Of a stretch of DNA of 64,000 bases, positions 8,279 through 16,290 are shown in pieces. A program made the position numbers and the translations under genes. Origin of the DNA: Algoriphagus aquaeductus (GTDB lineage Bacteria; Bacteroidota; Bacteroidia; Cytophagales; Cyclobacteriaceae); NCBI RefSeq assembly GCF_003253485.1, contig NZ_QKTX01000007.1, positions 178,672 through 242,671 on the forward strand, given 5' to 3'. The notes below the pieces were generated by a model. It had not been told where the DNA came from. It ran no database searches and worked only from the letters and a program-made list of their open reading frames with translations. Positions within the stretch are counted from its first letter, which is position 1; the number at the start of each line of letters is the position of its first letter.

Positions 8279-9464
8279 TTCCGCTGTTGACTTTGTGGAA
8301 AATGGCAGTTTGGTTACCCAAGATTCGGGTGAATCCTTTCACATCTTCACCGGTGTAGCCTTTGTTCATCTCCCCGTAGCTTCCAAACTTGGAAGACATC
8401 AAATCATGTTCAGAGTGGATTCCCAACAAAGTGAATCGGTATGGTTGTAGCAATACTCTGACATCGCCAGAAACAAACTCTTGCGTACTTGCCAAGAAAG
8501 ATTCAAGATTTCTCATCACCGGATCGAGGTAATGTCCTTCATGCAAGTGATTTCCGTAAAACTCAGCCTGCTGATTTTTCCAGAACATCTGCCACTTGGT
8601 CAAGGTATGCTTTTCCAAAAGCTGATGCGCTTTGATGATAATAATAGGTGCAGCAGCCTCAAAACCCACTCGACCTTTGATGCCGATAATGGTATCACCC
8701 ACGTGTATGTCGCGACCGATTCCATAAGGTGCGGCCAATTCCTGAACTTTCAGAATGGCATCCACAGGATTTCCATAAGTAACTCCGTTAACACCTTTCA
8801 ATTCCCCTTGATCAAAAGTCAATTTGATTTCTTTTGGCTCGTGTTCAGATACTTGCGTAGGCCATGCTTCCTCAGGAAGATATTCGGAAGAGGTCAAAGT
8901 TTCTTTTCCTCCTACCGAAGTTCCCCAGATTCCTTTATTGATGGAGTAGGCTGCTTTCTCAAAATTCATGGAAACCCCATGCTTTTTGAGGTATTCGATT
9001 TCTTCCTGACGGGAAAGCTTCAAGTCTCGGATCGGCGTGATGATTTCGATATCCGGCACGATGGTTTGAAAAATCATATCGAATCGAACCTGGTCATTTC
9101 CGGCACCGGTAGAACCATGAGCTACGGCTTTGGCGCCAATGGATTTGGCATATTCAGCCAAAGATTTTGCCTGAACGATTCGCTCTGCAGATACCGAAAG
9201 GGGATAAGTAGCGTTTTTCAGCACATTGCCGAAAACCAAATATTTGATCACGGACTCGTAGTAATAATCTACCACGTCCAATATGGTGAAGGAAGCTACT
9301 CCGAGGGTTTTTGCTCTGGCTTCAATTGCTTTTAATTCCTCAGAAGAAAATCCTCCTGTATTTACAATAGCTGCATGGACTTCATAGCCCAAGTCTTTGG
9401 TCAGATGCAAAGCACAAAAGGTAGTGTCAAGTCCTCCACTGTACGCTAATACGACTTTTTTCAT
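8271..9464 (-). CDS. argG: Argininosuccinate synthase
   Basis: ATP-dependent ligation of citrulline and aspartate. I place the start at the ATG at 9464, giving 397 residues beginning MKKVVLAYSGGLDTT. The N-type ATP pyrophosphatase loop AYSGGLDTT must lie at the very N-terminus in this family. The frame stays open a further 38 codons upstream, but those residues have no family character and overlap the preceding gene. SVGGKET and the EGHYLDPVMRNLE region are also typical. Overlaps argC by 8 nt. Confidence 0.95.
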   Translation of the reverse strand: MKKVVLAYSGGLDTTFCALHLTKDLGYEVHAAIVNTGGFSSEELKAIEARAKTLGVASFTILDVVDYYYESVIKYLVFGNVLKNATYPLSVSAERIVQAKSLAEYAKSIGAKAVAHGSTGAGNDQVRFDMIFQTIVPDIEIITPIRDLKLSRQEEIEYLKKHGVSMNFEKAAYSINKGIWGTSVGGKETLTSSEYLPEEAWPTQVSEHEPKEIKLTFDQGELKGVNGVTYGNPVDAILKVQELAAPYGIGRDIHVGDTIIGIKGRVGFEAAAPIIIIKAHQLLEKHTLTKWQMFWKNQQAEFYGNHLHEGHYLDPVMRNLESFLASTQEFVSGDVRVLLQPYRFTLLGIHSEHDLMSSKFGSYGEMNKGYTGEDVKGFTRILGNQTAIFHKVNSGND

Positions 9465-9502
9465 AATGTCTAGAAGTTTTGTCCCATCACGGGATGAACG
9501 AT

Positions 9503-10186
9503 TTATAGGAAAATACTTTTTACCGTGTCCTTGGATTTGGTGAGTTTGAGCATGACAAACTTTTTCAATCTGACCCATCGGTCAAATAATTTGAGTTCTT
9601 TTTTGAAATCATCTCTCAAGGCTAGTTCTTCAGTATGATTTTTCTTGGCGTGAGGATCATAAAGCATAGCGGTACAGAGACAGTTCTGACGGTTTTTCGA
9701 CATCAAAATCTCATAATTCACGCAACTTTGGCATCCTTTCCAGAATTCCTGATCATCAGTCAGATCTGAATAGGAGACAGGAATGTATCCGAGCTCGGAG
9801 TTGATCTTCATTACAGCAGCACCGGTTGTCAAACCGAAAATTTTGGAATCAGGGTATTTTTTACGGCTGAGCTTAAAGATTTCCTGTTTGATTTTTCGTG
9901 CCAGTCCATACTTACGGAATTGAGGAGCGACGATCAGGCCGGAATTGGCCACAAACTTTCCGTGGCCCCAAGCTTCAATATAGCAGAAACCTGCCCAAAC
10001 TCCATCTGAAGTCAAAGCAATTACCGCTTTTCCTTCGTCCATTTTGGTCTCGATGTAGGCTGGGCTTCGCTTGGCAATTCCGGTACCTCGGGCTTTAGCG
10101 GAATTTTCCATCTCATCAGTAATCTGCTCAGAGTACTTCTTGTGAGAGGAATCGGCTACTATGATTTTGAAAGAGATTTCTTCCAT
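9503..10186 (-). CDS. GNAT family N-acyltransferase, probable acylglutamate synthase of the arginine pathway
   Basis: A 227-residue GNAT protein with the acyl-CoA binding motif in VAPQFRKYGLARKIKQ (about 107-122). The C-terminal third carries several cysteines (about 158-195) and a basic tail. It is the promoter-proximal gene of the arg operon. Bacteroidota arginine clusters commonly start with such a GNAT in place of classical ArgA or ArgJ, and in Bacteroides thetaiotaomicron the corresponding protein is reported to be an N-succinylglutamate synthase. The first-step role is therefore inferred from operon position and lineage. Acetyl versus succinyl is open, which links to the odd Val90 of ArgF'. 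Confidence 0.75.
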   Translation of the reverse strand: MEEISFKIIVADSSHKKYSEQITDEMENSAKARGTGIAKRSPAYIETKMDEGKAVIALTSDGVWAGFCYIEAWGHGKFVANSGLIVAPQFRKYGLARKIKQEIFKLSRKKYPDSKIFGLTTGAAVMKINSELGYIPVSYSDLTDDQEFWKGCQSCVNYEILMSKNRQNCLCTAMLYDPHAKKNHTEELALRDDFKKELKLFDRWVRLKKFVMLKLTKSKDTVKSIFL

Positions 10187-10301
10187 GGAAATTGCATGAA
10201 TTGTACTGTTTCTGAAGAAAACAGGGCTTGTGAAGTAAGATTTAAGGAAACTATGAGTCGGAGGGTGTTTTCCACGTAGGAAAACAAACTAGCATATAGG
10301 G

Positions 10302-10421
10302 TCAAACCCTAAAAGTCTGCCTAAATCTCAAAACAGGGGAAAAATTAACCATAGCACCCATTCCCAACGAGATGTTGGATGACTGGGCAGAAGGATTCGC
10401 TATGGGGTTAGACTTGATCAT
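10302..10421 (-). other. Candidate leader ORF and structured 5' leader of the arg operon
   Basis: Downstream of a candidate promoter on the minus strand, a 39-codon ORF starts with ATG at 10421 and ends TGA at 10302-10304. Its last residues are LRFRQTFRV, with three Arg codons (AGA, AGG, AGG) just before the stop. The same RNA can fold into nested stems: TAACC..ATAGC with GCTATGGTTA, GCCCA with TGGGT, and CCAAC with GTTGG. After it come TAGGGT-TTG-ACCCTA and GTTTTCC-TACGT-GGAAAAC hairpins. No U-run follows either hairpin, so this is not a textbook attenuator. The opposite strand is also open here. Function is unproven. Confidence 0.35.
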
Positions 10422-10434
10422 GCGTTTGAGGGTG

Positions 10435-10465
10435 CAAATGTTGTACCTCAATCAATGAATTGCAA
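10435..10465 (-). promoter_or_regulatory. Candidate promoter of the arg operon
   Basis: On the minus strand, TTG (10465-10463), a 20-nt spacer and AACATTTG (10442-10435) resemble the Bacteroidota consensus TTG-N19-21-TAnnTTTG with one mismatch in the -7 element. Transcription would begin near 10428, about 240 nt before the GNAT start, which implies a long leader. Confidence 0.4.
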
Positions 10466-10513
10466 GTATTTATTTGTAAAAATTTGTTTGATTCGTTGAA
10501 ATAATGGAAATAA

Positions 10514-10550
10514 AACAAAAAATGGCCTTTAATTTTGATACAAAGGCCAT
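10514..10550 (-). terminator. Rho-independent terminator of the class V aminotransferase-like gene
   Basis: ATGGCCTTT (10522-10530) and AAAGGCCAT (10542-10550) form a perfect 9-bp stem. On the minus strand it is followed by a T-rich run (complement of 10514-10521). It lies 26 nt downstream of the minus-strand stop at 10576 and insulates the arg leader. Confidence 0.8.
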
Positions 10551-10575
10551 GATTTGATTTTGATTTTTATAATTC

Positions 10576-11820
10576 TCAGGAAGCCATCTCCTTCAATGCT
10601 TTTACCAATTGATCGCATTCAGCGGTTGTGGTATAAATATTTGGACTGACGCGCACGCCTTTGACTCCAGAACCATCAATGGGAGCAGTGAAAATTTTAT
10701 ATTTCTCCAGGAGGATTTTCCCCATATCTGCCGGAGTATATTTTTCGACCCATACGTTTCCGATTCCACAGCAACGGGTAGGATCCTCCGGTGTATTTAC
10801 TTTGATTCCGGGATAATTTCGGACTTGATCCGACCAGTATTTTTGGATAAACCTCAATCGCTCTTCTTTTCTTTTGGAGCCGATTCGATTTTGGAATTCG
10901 ATCGAATCTATCACGGTCAAATCCGTGGCGACAGGATGAGTTCCGATATGATTGAGGTAAGCGATCGTCTTTAAATTGAGATCAAAAGGAGCCAAAAGAG
11001 GCTGTATTTTGCTGATTTTATCTTTTTTGACATACAGCATGCCTGCCCCTAATGGCACACTCAGCCATTTGTGTAGGCTGGAGCCATAGTAATCACAGTC
11101 CAGCTCATGCATATTAAAGGTGAAATGACCGACTGCATGAGCCCCATCGAGCATGACCTCTACTCCATAGGAATGGGCCATATCGGCAATTTTCCTGACG
11201 GGTAAAATATGCCCGGTGATATTGACGATATGGGGCACCATCATCAATTTGGTTTTTGGAGTGATGGCTTTACGGTAGACTTCGACAACTTCTTCGTCAT
11301 TTTTCGGGTCCATGGGAATGTCGATTTTCACGGTCTTGATTCCCCATCGCTTCGAGGCCATTTCAAACATGGTCTGCATGCTTCCATAATCCTGATTGGA
11401 GAAAACTGCTTCGTCTCCGGGCTTCCAAGGATAGCCGGATATAATCAAGTCCAGGGATTCAGTGGTATTTCTAGTCAATACCACTTCTTCAGGATCTGCG
11501 CCTACCAATTCAGCTAACGCAGCTGCCGATTTGGCTTTATTTTCAAACTGGACTCCACGCATGTAATGGGAAGCCTGAAAATTCACCTCTCGAATGTGAG
11601 CAATTTGCTTTTCTAATAGTTCCTCAGGAAGAAAGCAGTAATACCCGTTTTCGAAGTTGATGTAATCTCTTTTGATTCGATAGCCGGCACGGATTTGATC
11701 CCAGATATCCTCGGCGTTCCAATCAAGTTGATCAAATGAAAAAGGTTTTGCTGCAGCTGGAAGGACACTTCCTCCAACGCCGAAAGCTGCCAAATACTTC
11801 AGGAAAGAGCGTTTATTCAT
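10576..11820 (-). CDS. Exported class V aminotransferase-fold PLP enzyme (isopenicillin N epimerase-like)
   Basis: 414 residues from the ATG at 11820. The frame is open further upstream, but that stretch overlaps the neighbouring gene. The N-terminus, NKRSFLKYLAAFGVGG then a hydrophobic stretch to AAAKP, is a Tat-like (KR rather than RR) export signal. The PLP fold is clear: TRNTTESLD at 116-124, VMLDGAHAVG at 222-231 with the cofactor Asp225, and the Schiff-base lysine in SSLHKWLSVP (Lys251). Family members are cysteine desulfurase/epimerase-like enzymes with varied substrates; none can be assigned here. It lies 14 nt after the zinc-ribbon gene. Confidence 0.82.
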   Translation of the reverse strand: MNKRSFLKYLAAFGVGGSVLPAAAKPFSFDQLDWNAEDIWDQIRAGYRIKRDYINFENGYYCFLPEELLEKQIAHIREVNFQASHYMRGVQFENKAKSAAALAELVGADPEEVVLTRNTTESLDLIISGYPWKPGDEAVFSNQDYGSMQTMFEMASKRWGIKTVKIDIPMDPKNDEEVVEVYRKAITPKTKLMMVPHIVNITGHILPVRKIADMAHSYGVEVMLDGAHAVGHFTFNMHELDCDYYGSSLHKWLSVPLGAGMLYVKKDKISKIQPLLAPFDLNLKTIAYLNHIGTHPVATDLTVIDSIEFQNRIGSKRKEERLRFIQKYWSDQVRNYPGIKVNTPEDPTRCCGIGNVWVEKYTPADMGKILLEKYKIFTAPIDGSGVKGVRVSPNIYTTTAECDQLVKALKEMAS

Positions 11821-11834
11821 AGCTGAGGGTGGTT

Positions 11835-12056
11835 TTAAATGATGTAGGAAAGTAGCCAAATGATCACCAAGAAGATAGCCATCCATGTAATCCAAGAGGA
11901 GCGCTTGGGGAATTCAAATTGACAAATGGGGCAGACTTTTGCGTTAGCATCAACTTCCATGGCGCAGGAAGGGCATTCTTTGGTTTTCACAGATTTGGTT
12001 GAACTCTTTAAGGTGATTTCCGATTTGTCCTTTAAGTAAAGTAAAAATCCTCTCAA
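11835..12056 (-). CDS. Small zinc-ribbon membrane protein
   Basis: 73 residues. A double-CxxC zinc ribbon (CPSC at about 29-32, CPIC at about 42-45) is followed by a short basic stretch and one C-terminal transmembrane helix (about 55-72). The topology would put the ribbon in the cytoplasm as an anchored adaptor. It is cotranscribed with the PLP enzyme. No specific function is recognised. Confidence 0.7.
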   Translation of the reverse strand: MRGFLLYLKDKSEITLKSSTKSVKTKECPSCAMEVDANAKVCPICQFEFPKRSSWITWMAIFLVIIWLLSYII

Positions 12057-12133
12057 ATGCCATGAAAAGACGCTCAGTCAACAGTTCTACATGAGCAGGA
12101 TGAGAAAAATATGTTAGCTAAAAAAAATATCCT

Positions 12134-12844
12134 ATGAAAATCGAGATTTGGTCAGACGTCGTGTGTCCTTTTTGTTACATCGGGAAAAGAAAGATGGAAA
12201 AAGCCCTTCAGAAGTTCCCATTCAAAGATAAAGTGGAAATCGAATGGAAAAGCTTTCAGTTGAATCCGGACCAAAAAACAAAACCCGGTGTCAGCACCTT
12301 GGAAGATCTCTCCAAATCAAAAGGTTGGTCCATGGAGCAAACCCGTCAAATCACTGCCAATGTCGTCGAGATGGCTAAATCAGAGGGCTTGACTTTTGAC
12401 TTCGACAAAGCGGTCGTAGCCAACACCAAAAACGCCCACCGTCTGATTCACCTTGCCAATGAGTTTGGGGTTCAGGATGCAATGAAGGAACGATTGCTGA
12501 AGGCTTACTTCACCGACGGGCTCAACGTGGATGATGGAGAAACTCTGCTGAAGCTTGGAAAAGAAGTGGGTGTCCCTGAGGGGGAAATTAAAGCTATGCT
12601 TGAATCCAACCAGTTTGAAGAAGCTGTAGATCAAGATATTTATGAATCCAGACAAATCGGAGTGAGGGGAGTGCCCTTTTTCGTATTGGATCGAAAATTC
12701 GGCATTTCGGGAGCCCAACCGGATGATGTTTTTGATCAGACCTTGGAAAAGGCTTGGACCGAATACACTAAAAACAATCCTGTATTGGACATCGCTTCAG
12801 GCACAGATGGAGAAAGCTGTGATGTGGACGGGAATTGTTGGTAG
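12134..12844 (+). CDS. DsbA family oxidoreductase, FrnE-like
   Basis: 236 residues with no signal peptide, so cytoplasmic. The thioredoxin-fold active site is CPFC at 11-14 right after the first strand (EIWSDVV), followed by a helical insertion. The cis-proline loop is GVRGVPFFVLD near 180. This is the FrnE/2-hydroxychromene isomerase-like branch that acts as a disulfide oxidoreductase or isomerase. The C-terminus carries an extra cysteine pair (ESCDVDGNCW), reminiscent of the second cysteine motif of Deinococcus FrnE. It converges with the SMP-30 gene across a strong hairpin. Confidence 0.9.
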   Translation: MKIEIWSDVVCPFCYIGKRKMEKALQKFPFKDKVEIEWKSFQLNPDQKTKPGVSTLEDLSKSKGWSMEQTRQITANVVEMAKSEGLTFDFDKAVVANTKNAHRLIHLANEFGVQDAMKERLLKAYFTDGLNVDDGETLLKLGKEVGVPEGEIKAMLESNQFEEAVDQDIYESRQIGVRGVPFFVLDRKFGISGAQPDDVFDQTLEKAWTEYTKNNPVLDIASGTDGESCDVDGNCW

Positions 12845-12849
12845 AAGCG

Positions 12850-12907
12850 GGAAGACCGAAGACGGAAGAAAACTTCGGTCTTCGGTCTTCCGCCTCCTGT
12901 CTTCCAA
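12850..12907. terminator. Bidirectional hairpin built from heptanucleotide repeats
   Basis: GGAAGACCGAAGAC (12850-12863) pairs perfectly with GTCTTCGGTCTTCC (12878-12891), a 14-bp stem with a 14-nt loop between two convergent genes. The region also parses into 7-nt units: GGAAGAC, CGAAGAC, GGAAGAA, then CTTCGGT twice, CTTCCGC, CTCCTGT, CTTCCAA. It probably terminates from both sides, though there is no long T-run. Confidence 0.65.
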
Positions 12908-12912
12908 CTTTT

Positions 12913-13824
12913 TCACCAAACTCCTCTGAATTTCATTTTTAGGGTATACACTGATCCCATAGCCGTAATAAACAGCGTATTTCGGGTCAAAGAACCGAAG
13001 GCGACGTTGGCAGTCCAATTTTCAGGAACCGGGATATGGGCGATTTGCTCCCCGTTTCGGTCAAATACGGTAACGCCTTTTCCGGTCAGATACACATTGC
13101 CACGCTCATCAATGGTCATTCCATCGGATCCCATTTCACAGAAAAGCGTTTTGTTGGTCAAATACCCGTCTTCTTGGATCTCGTATTTCCAGGTTTTTTT
13201 ATCTCCGATATCGGCCACGTACAAGTACTTTCCGTCAGGAGTGCCGACGATTCCATTAGGCTGCTTCAGGTCTTCTGCTACTCGGAAAAGTTCGGTTCGG
13301 TCGGCCGAAAGAAAATAGACATGTTGCCCGTCTTGCTCCATTTCTTTTCCGCGGATTCCTTCCCAATAAGGTCTTGGATAAAGCGGGTCTGTAAAATACA
13401 AACCTCCTTTAGGTCTTACCCAGATGTCATTTGGGCCATTTAGCTTTTTTCCCCGAAAAGAAGGAACCAGAACTGTTTCCTTTCCAGTCTGGGGATCAAT
13501 TTCCCATAGCTCATTGTTGAGATCTGCCGCTGCAATCAGTTTTCCATCCAATTGGAAATATAAGCCATTGGATCTGCCGGCACCTTCCCTGAAAAGGGTA
13601 ATCTGATTGCTATTGGGGTTCCAGCGGTATATTTTATCATTGGGCTGATCGGTAAAGAAAATGTCTCCTTGACGATTGACCGCCGGGCCTTCGGTAAAGC
13701 TGAATCCGTCTTTTACTTTTTCCAATTGAGCACCTTTGGCTACGATTCCCCGCTTGTCTTCGATTTGTGCCAAAAGTGAATTTCCCAGTAAAAGGAGGGT
13801 TGATAAGAAAAAGGCAGATTTCAT
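12913..13824 (-). CDS. SMP-30/gluconolactonase family periplasmic beta-propeller
   Basis: 303 residues from the ATG at 13824 (an ATG four codons upstream is also possible). A signal peptide, MKSAFFLSTLLLLGNSLLAQ, is followed by a six-bladed propeller of the SMP-30/LRE type. Characteristic segments are FTEGPAVNRQGDIFFTDQ near 30-47, LNGPNDIWVRPKGGLYFTDP near 115, and QPNGIVGTPDGKYLYVAD near 180. These hold the acidic and Asn metal ligands of calcium-dependent lactonases. Likely a secreted sugar lactonase; the substrate is unknown. It sits 26 nt from the stop of the next propeller gene. Confidence 0.85.
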   Translation of the reverse strand: MKSAFFLSTLLLLGNSLLAQIEDKRGIVAKGAQLEKVKDGFSFTEGPAVNRQGDIFFTDQPNDKIYRWNPNSNQITLFREGAGRSNGLYFQLDGKLIAAADLNNELWEIDPQTGKETVLVPSFRGKKLNGPNDIWVRPKGGLYFTDPLYPRPYWEGIRGKEMEQDGQHVYFLSADRTELFRVAEDLKQPNGIVGTPDGKYLYVADIGDKKTWKYEIQEDGYLTNKTLFCEMGSDGMTIDERGNVYLTGKGVTVFDRNGEQIAHIPVPENWTANVAFGSLTRNTLFITAMGSVYTLKMKFRGVW

Positions 13825-13850
13825 GGATTTGATCATAGGTTTCTTGGGTA

Positions 13851-14744
13851 TTAGTTTCGGTTCATGACAAAGACGAGCTTGTTCAACTCGGGACTGTAAG
13901 CCATACGGCTGATATTCTGATGGGTTGAAGATTCGATTTTTCCTAGAGAAAGCCAATCTGAATCTTTAACATTTTTGATGAAAATCTCATTTCCCTTGGC
14001 CATCAGCAGGTGATTCTTATCTATCCATATCAAATCCTGGGATCCGGGCAGCGAGTGTCCCAAGGATCGGAAAGTATTGGTTTTTAGATTAAAGGACTTG
14101 ATAGCGACCTTTTCTCTGCCCTCAGTGGATTCGAGGTCATTTCGATCGAGAAAGCTAATTTCAGGGGTATTGGGGCGGTTTTTCACCGACCGTCCAATGT
14201 TTTTTGAAATCTCCTGAAGATCACCTTTTCCTCTGGCATAGACCAACCTATTAGGTTCACCCAAAACGAACATGGCGGCTTTATTATCATACCAATCGTA
14301 GTAACCTACCGGGGCAATGTCATCATACAACAGCTCAGGCGCTTCGCCTATGATCGGATAAAGCCACAGGCGCTGTTTACCGTCGGGTTCTACGACTACC
14401 GCCGAAATGTACTGCTTGCAGTCAGTGAGATTGGGAGAATATTCACTTCGATCGGGAGATTTGGAAAGATTGGTGAAATTTCCAGTCCGAAAGCTATATA
14501 GAATAATGTCGTGATTTCCCTTTTGATCTGCGGCGGAAAAAACCATCTCCGAGTCATTGATGAAATTGGGCTGATTGTCGTATTCGGGGCGGTTGGTCAG
14601 AGGATTTGCGGTTTGGGTCAGGAGTTTGAATTTTCCGCCTTTGCCTTCGGTATCGACCACCCACAGATCTGAAGCTCCCTGAGCATGAAGGCTTTGAATA
14701 AAACCTAAAGAAAGAAATGCGAGAAGTGAAATATTTTTAAGCAT
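13851..14744 (-). CDS. Secreted TolB-like beta-propeller protein
   Basis: 297 residues from the ATG at 14744, chosen because it opens a signal peptide (MLKNISLLAFLSLGFIQSLHAQ). The body has WD40/TolB-type repeats such as DNQPNFINDSEMVFSA and SEYSPNLTDCKQYISAV, spaced about 50 residues apart. It is in the same transcription unit as the SMP-30 protein. It probably acts in the periplasm as a binding scaffold. No catalytic motif is evident and I do not assign a partner. Confidence 0.6.
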   Translation of the reverse strand: MLKNISLLAFLSLGFIQSLHAQGASDLWVVDTEGKGGKFKLLTQTANPLTNRPEYDNQPNFINDSEMVFSAADQKGNHDIILYSFRTGNFTNLSKSPDRSEYSPNLTDCKQYISAVVVEPDGKQRLWLYPIIGEAPELLYDDIAPVGYYDWYDNKAAMFVLGEPNRLVYARGKGDLQEISKNIGRSVKNRPNTPEISFLDRNDLESTEGREKVAIKSFNLKTNTFRSLGHSLPGSQDLIWIDKNHLLMAKGNEIFIKNVKDSDWLSLGKIESSTHQNISRMAYSPELNKLVFVMNRN

Positions 14745-14793
14745 GAAATCAGTTTCTGAGCCAACCAAATTACAAAATGCAGGTTAGAATGGC

Positions 14794-15876
14794 GTGGAGA
14801 AATTACAGTTTTACACCAATTCGGTTTTTGACCTACTGAGGCAAAGGCAGGATCCTTTGGCCGATCAGGCAGTTACGGCACTAGTCCAAGATCCGAGTTT
14901 GATTACAGAGATCAACAATTGGAAAGTGATTCCTGAGGTGATGCCTTTTAATTACCCTATTGAATTAAAGTCATTTTTTGAGTTTTATTTAGAAAAACAG
15001 AGGGATTATTCGGAAACTCACCTTCGACCCGCTCAGGATTTTTTTGAGGAAAAAGGTGATCTCTACCTGGCCATGTTGGGTTTTTATTCCTTGCCCTATT
15101 GCTATGCTTTTGCAGACGGTGCACAGGTTTTGGTCAGATCCAACCGGATTTTGGAGCAGATCGGAGAAAGGCTGGGGGAGACGGCTTCTTTTGTTTTGGA
15201 GATATTTCGTCCCGGAGCCTTTTCCACACAGGACAAAGCCTATTTGGTTTGTGCCAAGGTCCGATTGATCCATGCGTTTAGCAGGTATTTCATTCTCCAT
15301 TATGCCAAAGACTGGAATTTGGCTTTCGGTCAACCTGTGAATCAGGAAGATATGCTAGGAACCAATCTGGCCTTTAGCCATATCGTCCTGAGGGGATTGG
15401 CGAAAATGGGTGCAACTCCTTCGGAAAAACAGTACGAATCGGTCTTGATCTATTGGAAATGGATAGGAGAACTGATGGGAATCGAGACTCAATTTTGGCC
15501 CACCACGACCAAAGAGGCCTTCGAACTGGATAAGCTGATCCGAAAAAGACATTTGAAATCCTCAGAAGCGGGGCAGCGATTAGTGAATGGCTTGCTACAT
15601 TTTTACCAAAAAACAATTCCAGATCCGGTACTCAATTCGCAAGCAGAGGGAATTCTTTCCTTTTTCTTGGGTCAAGAGGCCTCCCAAGCCCTAAACCTGA
15701 AACCCGGAATCAAGGTCCCCGGCGAGATTTTGGGATTGGTCTTCGATTATTCGGGAAGGAAAAATTTCGGAGGAAGGAAAAATTATAAGGCACTGAAGAA
15801 ATCCCTTCAATCCCAACAGCGGGACCAGTTTGGGAAAGTTCTTGAAATTCGACTCCCTGAATTAAAGCGTACATAA
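14794..15876 (+). CDS. Oxygenase MpaB family (DUF2236) protein
   Basis: 360 residues from a GTG start; nearby upstream ATGs are out of frame. The DUF2236/MpaB signature is seen as a conserved histidine in KVRLIHAFSRYFI (about 152-164) and NQEDMLGTNLAFSHIVLRGLAKMG (about 184-207). Some family members are haem-containing oxygenases such as latex-clearing protein and fungal MpaB. The substrate here is not predictable. Divergent from the propeller gene with only about 50 nt between starts. Confidence 0.75.
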   Translation: MEKLQFYTNSVFDLLRQRQDPLADQAVTALVQDPSLITEINNWKVIPEVMPFNYPIELKSFFEFYLEKQRDYSETHLRPAQDFFEEKGDLYLAMLGFYSLPYCYAFADGAQVLVRSNRILEQIGERLGETASFVLEIFRPGAFSTQDKAYLVCAKVRLIHAFSRYFILHYAKDWNLAFGQPVNQEDMLGTNLAFSHIVLRGLAKMGATPSEKQYESVLIYWKWIGELMGIETQFWPTTTKEAFELDKLIRKRHLKSSEAGQRLVNGLLHFYQKTIPDPVLNSQAEGILSFFLGQEASQALNLKPGIKVPGEILGLVFDYSGRKNFGGRKNYKALKKSLQSQQRDQFGKVLEIRLPELKRT

Positions 15877-15948
15877 TCGGACACTTTTTTGTACGTTAAT
15901 CATCCAGGATTTTTACACCAACGCGGAAATCAGGGCATTTGAGCCACA

Positions 15949-15978
15949 TTTGCCAGATGGCACCTTTTTCGTACTTTG
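15949..15978 (+). promoter_or_regulatory. Bacteroidota-type promoter of the DUF2752/TM2 operon
   Basis: TTTG (15949-15952), exactly 19 nt, then TACTTTG (15972-15978) closely follow TTTG-N19-TAnnTTTG. Initiation would fall almost at the ATG at 15985, so the mRNA may be leaderless or nearly so. Confidence 0.55.
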
Positions 15979-15984
15979 TCGCTC

Positions 15985-16290
15985 ATGAAGGAAATCACCA
16001 AATGGATTAGATATGTTCCTCTGGAATTGATTTTTTGGATCGGCAGTCTACTAGCCATCCTCACAATCAATCCGGATGGAGGACATCATTTCAGCCTTTG
16101 CCCGCTGGATAGCTTGGGCTTTAGTTGGTGTCCGGGATGTGGATTAGGCCGCTCGATGAATCTCCTCGCGAGGGGAGAGATTCAGGCTTCCTGGTCCATG
16201 CATCCTCTGGCAATGCTAGCCTTTGGCGTGATCCTTCACCGAATTTGGACTTTAATCAAAAACCTAAAAACAACACACAATTATGGCTAA
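15985..16290 (+). CDS. DUF2752 membrane protein
   Basis: 101 residues from the ATG at 15985; a TTG nine bases upstream would fall inside the promoter. Two to three hydrophobic segments flank the family motif WCPGCGLGRSM (about 51-61), with an upstream CPLD segment. The paired cysteines look like a metal or redox site at the membrane face, but no function is established. It overlaps the TM2 gene by 8 nt, a recurrent pairing in Bacteroidota. Confidence 0.82.
   Translation: MKEITKWIRYVPLELIFWIGSLLAILTINPDGGHHFSLCPLDSLGFSWCPGCGLGRSMNLLARGEIQASWSMHPLAMLAFGVILHRIWTLIKNLKTTHNYG

Noticed and set aside
8481..9335. 284-codon plus-strand ORF opposite argG
   Set aside because: Fully antisense to the conserved argG gene; the composition (many Phe, Ser, Arg) is that of a shadow frame.
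9465..9578. Longer start for argG (38 extra codons)
   Set aside because: The extra residues overlap the GNAT 3' end and lack family features. The P-loop must be at the N-terminus, so the ATG at 9464 is used.
10302..10421. Classical transcription attenuator
   Set aside because: The hairpins after the leader ORF have no following U-run, so a standard terminator/antiterminator reading does not hold. Only the wider leader hypothesis is kept.
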